Of a stretch of DNA of 6,172 nucleotides, positions 1 through 4,850 are shown one piece after another (position 1 is the first letter of the stretch; the number at the start of each line of letters is the position of its first letter). The notes under the pieces are model-generated. The model was not told the DNA's origin, made no database searches, and was given only the letters and a program-made list of their open reading frames with translations. This DNA comes from Acidobacteriota bacterium. Lineage in GTDB: Bacteria > Acidobacteriota > Vicinamibacteria > Vicinamibacterales > CAVVIG01. Location of the stretch: positions 1-6,172 of the forward strand of contig QHWF01000649.1 of assembly GCA_003222455.1 (NCBI GenBank), written 5' to 3'. Made by a program: the position numbers and the translations under genes.

Positions 1-70
1 ACGAAACACGAAGAAAGCCCTTTGATGCATTCTTCTTCGTGCGTGCTTCGGGTTTTCGTGACTTCGTGGT
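1..70. repeat. Intergenic inverted repeat, 'cttcgtg' family (cut by window edge)
   Basis: The left arm (1-19) carries purine-rich acgaa/acacgaaga units. The right arm (30-70) carries the complementary ttcg/cttcgtg units, with ttcg at 36, 47, 55 and 63, so spacing is mostly 8 bases. The stretch acacgaaga... can pair with ttcttcgtg near 33-41. The left arm probably continues off the window. The architecture is the same as the elements at 1031-1100, 4715-4850 and 6052-6136, but the unit differs. It ends about 35-50 bases before hemH and may act as an RNA hairpin in the leader or as a terminator for an upstream gene. No function is shown by the sequence. Confidence 0.7.
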
Positions 71-95
71 TGCATTTTCGCTGGTTGCATTTCGC
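68..95 (+). repeat. 15-bp-period direct repeat upstream of hemH
   Basis: There are two adjacent near-identical units, ggttgcattttcgc (68-81) and ggttgcatttcgc (83-95), differing by one T in the T run. They follow directly on the inverted repeat and end before the hemH ribosome-binding region. They may be a slippage duplication of the repeat edge, or a double binding site. The sequence does not distinguish these. Confidence 0.6.
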
Positions 96-100
96 GGGCT

Positions 101-106
101 AGAGGG
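101..106 (+). promoter_or_regulatory. Putative ribosome-binding site of hemH
   Basis: The purine-rich agaggg lies 11 bases before ATG 118. It directly abuts, and overlaps by one base, the alternative in-frame GTG at 106, where it would be too close to work. It therefore favours ATG 118 as the hemH start. It is a weak match at a long spacing. Confidence 0.4.
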
Positions 107-117
107 TGACGGATCGA

Positions 118-1002
118 ATGCACGCCACGAAAACCGGCGTCCTGTTGATGGCCCACGGCACGCCGGCGTCGCTGGACGAGATGCCTGCATATCTGCGGCT
201 CGTCCGAGGCGGCCGTCCCCCGTCCGACGACTTGATCGCCGAGATGCGCCACAATTACGCGGCGATCGGCGGCCGGTCGCCGTTGACCGACATCACCCGT
301 GCTCAACGCGACGCGCTGCAGGAGCGGCTGGGGCCTGGCATTCCGGTCGCGGCCGGCATGAGGAACTGGACGCCGTTCATCGGCGAGGCGATCGAGGCGC
401 TGGTGGCTGCCGGCGCCCGACGTCTCATCGGGATTCCGCTGGCCCCGCAGTTTTCGACGCTGAGCGTCCGGAAATACGTGGACGCCGCCCGGGCCGCGCT
501 GCCCGACGGCATCCGGTTCGATCCGGTCGAATCGTTCCATCTCCACCCTTTATTGATCGACGCGTTCGCCGAGCGGCTTTGCGCCGCGCAACCGGAACCC
601 GACGAGCGCATCGTCTTTACGGCACATAGTCTGCCGGTGAAGGTGGTCGAGAGCGGCGATCCGTATGCGGAGGAAATTGCGGCAACGGCGCGTGCAGTTG
701 CGGAACGGGCCGGTGTGGCCCGATTCGAGCGCGCCTATCAGAGCGCAGGACGGACGCCGGAACCGTGGATCGGCCCGGACCTCGGCACCGTCATCGAGCA
801 GCTGTCGCGAGGCGGCGCGCGAAAAGTTCTCGTCGTGCCGATTGGCTTCGTCTGCGACCACACGGAGATTCTGTACGACATCGACATCCAGGCTGCGCGG
901 ATCGCACGTGAGGCCGGAACGGCGCTCCGGCGAACAGAGTCGCTGAACACGTCGCCAACGTTCATCCGGGCGCTCGAGGACATCGTCCGGAATATGCTGT
1001 GA
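118..1002 (+). CDS. hemH: Ferrochelatase (HemH/CpfC, Bacillus type)
   Basis: The product inserts Fe2+ into a porphyrin at the end of heme synthesis. It is 294 aa from ATG 118, close to the roughly 310 aa of the Bacillus subtilis enzyme, which it resembles along its whole length. Numbered from ATG 118, it shows an N-terminal MAHGTP (11-16), YAAIGGRSPL (47-56), LAPQFSTLS (108-116), the catalytic-loop AHSLP with its metal-site His at 170, a QSAGRTPEPW stretch (208-217), and GFVCDHTEILYD with the conserved Glu at 250. It is a soluble protein with no signal peptide or membrane anchor. An alternative GTG start at 106 adds four residues; I prefer ATG because of the spacing to agaggg. The gene ends in tandem stops, TGA then TAA. 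The next gene, also for heme, starts 154 bases later. An oddity is His at position 13, where B. subtilis has the heme-ligating Tyr13. Whether the natural substrate is coproporphyrin III or protoporphyrin IX cannot be told from this sequence. Confidence 0.95.
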   Translation: MHATKTGVLLMAHGTPASLDEMPAYLRLVRGGRPPSDDLIAEMRHNYAAIGGRSPLTDITRAQRDALQERLGPGIPVAAGMRNWTPFIGEAIEALVAAGARRLIGIPLAPQFSTLSVRKYVDAARAALPDGIRFDPVESFHLHPLLIDAFAERLCAAQPEPDERIVFTAHSLPVKVVESGDPYAEEIAATARAVAERAGVARFERAYQSAGRTPEPWIGPDLGTVIEQLSRGGARKVLVVPIGFVCDHTEILYDIDIQAARIAREAGTALRRTESLNTSPTFIRALEDIVRNML

Positions 1003-1030
1003 TAATCGACGCCGCCACATGACACGACAT

Positions 1031-1100
1031 TCAACGCAGAAAACGCAGAACTCGCAGAACTCAACAGTTTTCTCTGCGGGTTCAGCGTGTTCTGCGTTGA
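1031..1100. repeat. Long hairpin of 9-bp 'acgcagaa' units
   Basis: The left arm is built of 9-base units (acgcagaaa, acgcagaac, tcgcagaac). Bases 1031-1058 pair with 1073-1100: 25 of 28 positions are complementary, and one of the three mismatches is a G-T wobble. The remaining 14-base centre includes aact/agtt, which can pair further. It sits between hemH and hemY, so it would form a strong stem-loop in a shared transcript and could attenuate or partly terminate it. No T run follows, so a classical intrinsic terminator is unlikely. Confidence 0.85.
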
Positions 1101-1156
1101 TCGGCGTGCCGAGGGTCTGGGCTCTAGAGCGGCTCGTGGTGGAACGTAATTGATCC

Positions 1157-2587
1157 ATGGAGCGGTTCGACGTCATCGTCGTTGGCGGGGGGATTGCCGG
1201 GCTGTCGGCCGCTTACGAGCTGTCGCGAACGCCGATGTCGTTTGTCGTCCTCGAAGCGGCGCCGCGTGCCGGCGGCGTGGTGCTGAGCGAGGAAATCGGT
1301 GGCTACACGATCGATGGCGGACCCGACGCCCTGCTGGTCCAGAAGCCAGACGGCATCAGGCTGTGTGAGGAACTGGGCCTCGGATCGCGGCTCGTGGCGA
1401 CGCAGCTGCCGCGGCTCGCGTTCATCCAGCGCGCGGGCCGGCTGCACGCGCTTCCCGCGGCATCCGTGCTGGGCATTCCCACGCGCGTGTGGCCCTTTTT
1501 GCGCAGCCGGCTGTTCACCTGGAGCGGCAAGGTGCGGATGGGTGCGGAGCTGTTCATTCCACGACGGCGGGACGACAGCGACGAGTCGATCGGATCGTTC
1601 ATCACCCGGCGATTTGGCGCAGAGGCGACGCAGTATCTCGCGGAGCCGCTCCTCGCAGGCATCCACGCCGGCGACGTCGATCGGCTGTCGCTCCGAGCGT
1701 TGTTCCCGCGCTTCGCCGAGGCCGAGCGGGTCCGCGGGAGCCTGCTCCGCGCGTTCCGCTCGAGCATGCATCGGCCGGCCGATCCCGACGGCCCCTTTCG
1801 CTCTCTCCCCGGCGGGTTGAGCGAAATGATCCGTGCGCTTTTGCGGGCCCTTCCGGCGGATGCTGTTCGCGTCGGTATGCCCGCCGAGCGTGCGATCGCG
1901 TCGGCCGGGCCGCAGCCCGACAGCGACCCTCGACTGCCGCCGCCGCGTTTTCGCGTCACGACGGCAGCCGGCGTGCCGCTCGAGGCCCAGGCACTGGTGC
2001 TGGCCACACCGGCATTCGTCACAGGCGCTGTCGTTCGCGACCTCGACGCGGATCTCGCGCGGCTCTGCTCGGAGGTCCGGTACGAGTCGACTGCCACCGT
2101 GGCGCTGGCGTTCCGGCGCGAGGCCGTGGCACATCCGCTGAACGGATCCGGGTTCGTCGTGCCGCGCACGGAGCGTACGGGGATCCTGGCCGCGTCATGG
2201 CTCTCGTCGAAGTGGCCGCATCGCGCGCCGGACGGGGCTGTCCTGCTGCGGACGTTCTTCGGCGGCGCGCGCGATCCACGCGCGCTCGAACAATCCGATC
2301 GCGAGCTGGTGACGCGGTCGATGTCCGCCTTGCGGCCGGTGCTTGGCATCAGGACCGAGCCGCTGTTCACGCGGGTGTACCGCTGGGAGCGCGCCAGCGC
2401 GCAGCACGAAGTCGGTCATCTGGAACGCATGGCCGCGATCGATCGCGCCGTCGCCCGTCATCCCGGCCTGTTCGTCACCGGGAGCGGTTTCCGTGGGGTC
2501 GGCATTCCGGACTGCATCGCCGATGGCCGCGCGACGGGGAGATCCGCGGCCAGATGGCTGGGCCAGTGGGTCGGGGAGGTCAAGTAG
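1157..2587 (+). CDS. hemY: FAD-dependent protoporphyrinogen/coproporphyrinogen oxidase (HemY type)
   Basis: This is an oxygen-dependent flavoenzyme that oxidises a porphyrinogen ring to the porphyrin, next to iron insertion in heme synthesis. It is 476 aa, normal for the family (about 470). The N-terminal Rossmann FAD loop reads VVGGGIAGLSAAYEL with the glycines at 10-15. Glu33 (in FVVLEAAPRAGG) is the expected ribose-binding acid, followed by RAGG (37-40) and GGPDALL (54-60). The middle has LAEPLLAGIHAGD (161-173) and RSLPGGLSEMI (215-225). The C-terminus carries the second FAD motif FVTGSGFRGVGIPDCIADG (439-457). I start at ATG 1157, which gives the Rossmann motif its usual distance from the N-terminus. 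The upstream ggtgga at 1137-1142 is a weak, distant ribosome site. It is the partner of hemH upstream. The last 50 bases have a decayed copy about 240 bases downstream, and the stop lies inside an 18-base tandem repeat. The exact substrate depends on whether the host uses the coproporphyrin or protoporphyrin route. Confidence 0.94.
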   Translation: MERFDVIVVGGGIAGLSAAYELSRTPMSFVVLEAAPRAGGVVLSEEIGGYTIDGGPDALLVQKPDGIRLCEELGLGSRLVATQLPRLAFIQRAGRLHALPAASVLGIPTRVWPFLRSRLFTWSGKVRMGAELFIPRRRDDSDESIGSFITRRFGAEATQYLAEPLLAGIHAGDVDRLSLRALFPRFAEAERVRGSLLRAFRSSMHRPADPDGPFRSLPGGLSEMIRALLRALPADAVRVGMPAERAIASAGPQPDSDPRLPPPRFRVTTAAGVPLEAQALVLATPAFVTGAVVRDLDADLARLCSEVRYESTATVALAFRREAVAHPLNGSGFVVPRTERTGILAASWLSSKWPHRAPDGAVLLRTFFGGARDPRALEQSDRELVTRSMSALRPVLGIRTEPLFTRVYRWERASAQHEVGHLERMAAIDRAVARHPGLFVTGSGFRGVGIPDCIADGRATGRSAARWLGQWVGEVK

Positions 2588-2604
2588 GTCGGGGAAGTCA
2601 GGTG
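2569..2604 (+). repeat. 18-bp tandem repeat across the hemY stop codon
   Basis: Two adjacent units, 2569-2586 and 2587-2604, both begin ggtcgggga and match at 15 of 18 positions. The hemY stop TAG (2585-2587) sits at their junction, so the last five or so residues (VGEVK) are encoded in the first unit. The pattern suggests tandem slippage at the gene end, possibly marking the boundary of the repeat-rich stretch that follows. Confidence 0.65.
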
Positions 2605-2633
2605 GGCCCTTCAGGGCATGTCAAAAATCGCCC

Positions 2634-2702
2634 GTGGCGTCCGCCTTCAGGCGGATTTCTTCAATCCGGATTTCTTCGAATCCGGCTGAAGCCGGACGCC
2701 AC
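2634..2702. repeat. REP-like composite palindrome with three nested hairpins
   Basis: The outer arms 2634-2655 and 2681-2702 are complementary at 20 of 22 positions (gtggcgtccg... against ...cggacgccac). Each arm also folds on itself: tccgcc-ttca-ggcgga (2640-2655) and tccggc-tgaa-gccgga (2681-2696). The middle holds a third stem, ccggatt (2666-2672) against aatccgg (2678-2684), made from a near-perfect direct repeat starting ggatttcttc at 2653 and 2668. The element can therefore form either one long cruciform or a row of small tetraloop hairpins. This resembles REP/BIME elements. It lies in the gap after hemY. The flanking bases (2604-2617, gggccc-ttca-gggc) carry a further small hairpin with the same loop. 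No transposase is visible in the window. Confidence 0.85.
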
Positions 2703-2749
2703 CGAAGGCTCCCTGGCCGTGCGATCAAGGACAGGAGCGCCCGCGGCCA

Positions 2750-2799
2750 TGCGGCGCCGACGGCTGGGCGACGGCAAGATCGCGGCCAGCTGGCTTAGC
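2750..2799 (+). pseudogene. Decayed duplicate of the hemY 3' end
   Basis: Bases 2750-2799 align to hemY 2513-2563 with 40 identities in 51 columns, including a one-base gap (my count by eye). Read in the matching frame the remnant gives CGADGWATARS, then after a 1-base deletion AASWLS. The hemY original is CIADGRATGRS followed by AARWLG. Similarity seems to fade through a G-rich tail to about 2820. It is not functional: it is short and frameshifted. The REP-like palindrome lies between the original and the copy, so the copy may come from a duplication or a failed recombination at that element. Convergence of GC-rich sequence is possible but unlikely at this level. Confidence 0.6.
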
Positions 2800-2813
2800 A
2801 GGCCGGGACGGCG

Positions 2814-3311
2814 GTGAAAGGACACGCGCGGCGCCGCTGGCCAAGCGAAGCCGGCGGCGACGCATCGGCGTCAGTTCGCGCCCGGGCGGGGTCCCCAACG
2901 CGGCACCCCCGTTGGGGTGCAGGCGGTGGGGCCCCGGCGCCAGTGGAAAAGCGCCGGCGGTCGATCGAGTACGATCCGGCGCGCGCGAAGGTCGCCGCGG
3001 ACAATCTCCGGAGCGCCGGCCTCGCCGATGTGGTCACGGTGGTACCCGGCGACGCGTTCGTGCAGATTCCCAAAGTGCCAGGTGATTTCGATTTCGTCTT
3101 CCTGGATGCGTGGAAGCGCGACTACAAGCGCTTCTTCGATCTGGTCCTGCCCCGGCTCGAGCCGCGCGGCCTCCTTCTCGCGCACAATGTCGTCAACAAG
3201 CAGGCGGAGATGCACGACTTCCTCGATGCGATCACCCGTAATCCGAAGCTCTTCACCACGATCGTGAGCCCGTCGAGCGAAGGGATGTCGGTGTCGGTCA
3301 AGCTGAAATGA
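2814..3311 (+). CDS. 5'-truncated class I SAM-dependent O-methyltransferase (likely remnant)
   Basis: From about 2961 (residue 50 of this frame) the product matches the second half of catechol/caffeoyl-CoA-type O-methyltransferases. It shows SIEYDPARAKVAADNL (acidic residue of SAM motif II, Glu52), GLADVVTVVPGDA (69-81), FDFVFLDAWKRDYKRFF (92-108, with the usual metal-site Asp98), LLLAHNVV (120-127), and a C-terminal beta strand SVSVKLK. The first part of the fold, with the E/D-x-G-x-x-x-G loop that holds SAM, is absent. I found no trace of it upstream in any of the three forward frames. The first ~49 residues are Arg/Ala/Gly/Pro-rich and are read from GC-rich inverted repeats, so the GTG at 2814 is only the first possible start. 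It is probably inactive as it stands. The stop overlaps the arginase ATG in ATGA, which suggests past translational coupling. Family assignment is confident; activity is doubtful. Confidence 0.7.
   Translation: MKGHARRRWPSEAGGDASASVRARAGSPTRHPRWGAGGGAPAPVEKRRRSIEYDPARAKVAADNLRSAGLADVVTVVPGDAFVQIPKVPGDFDFVFLDAWKRDYKRFFDLVLPRLEPRGLLLAHNVVNKQAEMHDFLDAITRNPKLFTTIVSPSSEGMSVSVKLK
2887..2957. repeat. Cluster of GC-rich inverted repeats with alternative folds
   Basis: Stem A is ccccaacg (2893-2900) with cgttgggg (2910-2917). Stem B is gcacccc (2903-2909) with ggggtgc (2914-2920) around a cgtt loop. A and B share bases and cannot form together. Stem C is ccggcgc (2934-2940) with gcgccgg (2951-2957). 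The cluster ends right where the methyltransferase homology begins. It is read through by the 5' part of that frame, giving low-complexity protein sequence. Confidence 0.7.
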
Positions 3312-4219
3312 AAAGCGTTCACATCATCGGCGTCCCTCTCGACCTCGGCGGCAACCGCCGCGGCGTGGACATGGGGCCATCCGCGTTTCGGATCGCCGGC
3401 CTGGGCGAGCGGATTTCCGCGCTCGGCCAGACGATCGTCGACAATGGCGATTTGCCCGCGCCCATCCCCGAAACACAGGAACTGCGCGACGAGCGCAAGA
3501 AGTACATCCGCGAGATCGCGAAGGTGTGTCACAAGCTATACCAGACGGCGCTTGCGACGCTCGAGGAAGGCGCCCTGCCCGTCGTGCTCGGCGGCGATCA
3601 CAGCCTGGCCGCAGGATCGGTGGCGGCCGCGGCCGACTGGGCGAGGAACACAAGGAACCTCCCGGTCGGACTGCTATGGGTGGACGCCCATGGCGACATG
3701 AACACGCCTGCGACGTCGCTGTCGGGTAACGTGCATGGCATGCCGCTGGCCGCGCTCCTCGGGCCCGAGCCGGCGGAGCTGGCCAGGATCGGCGTCGTGT
3801 CGCCGAAGGTCCTGCCGGCACACACCATCATCATCGGCGTGAGAAACCTCGATGCGCGCGAGAAGGTCTCCGTCCGCGACTCGCATGTCCACGTATTCAC
3901 CATGAAGGACATCGATCGTCAGGGCATCGCGTCCATCGTCGAACAGGCGGTGAACCTGGCGGGCAACGGCACGGCCGGCATTCATGTGTCGTTCGACATG
4001 GACGTCTGCGATCCGTTGATCGCACCGGGTGTGGGCACGCCGGTGAAAGGCGGTCTCAACTATCGCGAAGCCCATATGGTGATGGAGATGGTGGCCGATT
4101 CCGGTCTGTTGACATCCCTGGACCTGGTGGAAGTGAACCCGACGCTGGACATGCAGAACACGACAGCCCAGCTCGGGACCGAGCTCGCGCTGTCGGCGCT
4201 CGGCATGAAAATTCTGTAG
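3308..4219 (+). CDS. rocF: Arginase (L-arginine to L-ornithine and urea)
   Basis: This is a cytoplasmic Mn2+ enzyme of the ureohydrolase family that splits arginine into ornithine and urea. It is 303 aa, the usual length (about 300). All metal-site motifs are present: GGDHS with His98, DAHGD with Asp126, His128 and Asp130, and SFDMD with Asp230 and Asp232. Substrate-site stretches SGNVHGMP (139-146) and VEVNP with Glu275 favour arginase over agmatinase, and the C-terminal GVGTPVKGGLNYREAHMVMEM is close to Bacillus arginases. A small variation is MDVCDP where many arginases have (L/I)D(G/A)LDP. ATG 3308 is used because GVPLDLGGNRRGVDMGPSAFR begins at the normal place. The start overlaps the stop of the upstream methyltransferase remnant by 4 bases, and no good Shine-Dalgarno sits in front, so it may depend on translational coupling. 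No other arginine gene is visible nearby, so its pathway role (nitrogen release or arginine catabolism) is inferred from the family. Confidence 0.93.
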   Translation: MKSVHIIGVPLDLGGNRRGVDMGPSAFRIAGLGERISALGQTIVDNGDLPAPIPETQELRDERKKYIREIAKVCHKLYQTALATLEEGALPVVLGGDHSLAAGSVAAAADWARNTRNLPVGLLWVDAHGDMNTPATSLSGNVHGMPLAALLGPEPAELARIGVVSPKVLPAHTIIIGVRNLDAREKVSVRDSHVHVFTMKDIDRQGIASIVEQAVNLAGNGTAGIHVSFDMDVCDPLIAPGVGTPVKGGLNYREAHMVMEMVADSGLLTSLDLVEVNPTLDMQNTTAQLGTELALSALGMKIL

Positions 4220-4231
4220 TAGTGCCGGTCT

Positions 4232-4284
4232 TTTGCGCCTTTGCGCTTGCCGGCCGTCGCTCGCTCAGCAGCCCGTCGGAGCGA
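4232..4284. repeat. Short repeat patch after arginase (8-bp tandem plus small hairpin)
   Basis: Two 8-base units, tttgcgcc (4232-4239) and tttgcgct (4240-4247), look like a single arm of another short-unit repeat family. Just downstream tcgctc (4261-4266) can pair with gagcga (4279-4284). The patch supplies the TTG that opens the next reading frame and encodes its unconvincing first residues. It is much weaker than the other elements. Confidence 0.4.
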
Positions 4285-4708
4285 AGGCTGGACCTCTGCG
4301 TTCGATCGTGATGTTCGCTGGTGCGCCGAGCCGTTCATGATGATCAACGATCTCGGTCTCACGTTCGGGAGCGCGAGCGCACTCAACTCCAACGGCGCTG
4401 CAAGCGTGAATTTCGAGCGCTGGACGAAGACGCCGGTCTGGCTGCACGGAGAACGCTGCGTCGGCAACCTCGAGAAGTCGGTCACCGGCACGCTGGACCG
4501 GCCGGTGATCAGCGAGGAGGGGCGGGCCTTCCTGGCCGATCTGCTCACCCAGCTCTCGGACGCGCAGTTGCACGATCTGTTCGAGGTGGCGCGGTTTCCG
4601 CTCCGCTCCCAGGGCGTCAAGCCCGACCAGCCGATGATCACGACGGATCAGTGGGTCGACGCGTTCAAGGAGAAGCGCGACGAAATCGTCAGACGCTCCT
4701 GTGACTAA
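4241..4708 (+). CDS. Hypothetical protein, probably the C-terminal part of a longer gene
   Basis: I do not recognise a named family. The frame is open from TTG 4241 (155 aa), but the first ~30 residues are Arg/Ala/Ser-rich and lie over a repeat patch. Protein-like sequence starts at about MMINDLGLTFG (33-43), where ATG 4337 and ATG 4340 would give about 123 aa. It continues with a short Asn/Ser segment, SVNFERWTKTPVW (55-67), an Arg-Cys (Cys73), TGTLDRPVISEEGRAFLADLLTQLSDAQLHDLFEVARF, a charged amphipathic WVDAFKEKRDEIV helix and a near-terminal Cys154. It has no signal peptide or membrane segment. The NDLG...TFG opening recalls the D-x-G strand of kinase-like folds, but this is only a resemblance. 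No clear ribosome site precedes 4241 or 4337. It begins 21 bases after arginase. I infer loss of the 5' part, making it a remnant or a misdefined short gene. Confidence 0.5.
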   Translation: MRLPAVARSAARRSEGWTSAFDRDVRWCAEPFMMINDLGLTFGSASALNSNGAASVNFERWTKTPVWLHGERCVGNLEKSVTGTLDRPVISEEGRAFLADLLTQLSDAQLHDLFEVARFPLRSQGVKPDQPMITTDQWVDAFKEKRDEIVRRSCD

Positions 4709-4714
4709 CCGATG

Positions 4715-4850
4715 AGATTTCAGATTGTAGATTTCAGAATTCAGATTCAGAATTCAGAATCCAGAATTCAATGCCCACAATCTGCAATAATCACCAATCT
4801 GAAATCTGAAATCTGAAATCTCGAAGATCTGAAGTCTACAATCTGAAATC
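4715..4850. repeat. AT-rich long hairpin of 7-bp 'aatctga' units
   Basis: This element is strikingly AT-rich within a GC-rich region. The ends 4716-4738 and 4828-4850 pair over 23 positions with only one G-T wobble. Inside the right arm are three exact tandem heptamers aatctga (4796-4816) plus a partial fourth. The left arm has attcaga units at a 7-8 base step (about 4738-4770), roughly complementary to them. The centre (about 4771-4795) is unrelated sequence. Its right edge, ctgaaatc, meets the first codons of the exporter. It occupies almost the whole gap between the hypothetical gene and the exporter. Confidence 0.9.

Noticed and set aside
39..629. + strand frame of 196 codons over hemH
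   Set aside because: It is an out-of-frame overlap with the clear ferrochelatase, beginning within the repeat and rich in Arg.
1031..1100. Intrinsic terminator
   Set aside because: The stem is strong but imperfect and no T run follows on either side, so I annotate it as a repeat and leave termination as a possibility.
1124..2370. Long antisense open frames of 336 and 355 codons over hemY, and a 232-codon one over the exporter (5047-5745)
   Set aside because: They are Arg/Ser/Pro-rich with no recognisable motif and lie opposite well-supported genes. GC-rich coding DNA gives such open antisense frames by codon bias.
1489..2817. Long + frame running from inside hemY through the REP-like element
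   Set aside because: It is the out-of-frame shadow of hemY continued through repeats. Its late residues are translations of the palindrome and the hemY relic.
4241..4336. TTG 4241 as the true start of the hypothetical gene
   Set aside because: There is no ribosome site, the sequence lies in a repeat patch and the translation is low-complexity. I kept the open frame as the boundary but do not believe the first ~30 residues.
4715..4850. CRISPR array
   Set aside because: The units are 7-8 bases long, directly adjacent and arranged as complementary arms. There are no 25-40 base repeats separated by unique spacers and no cas genes.
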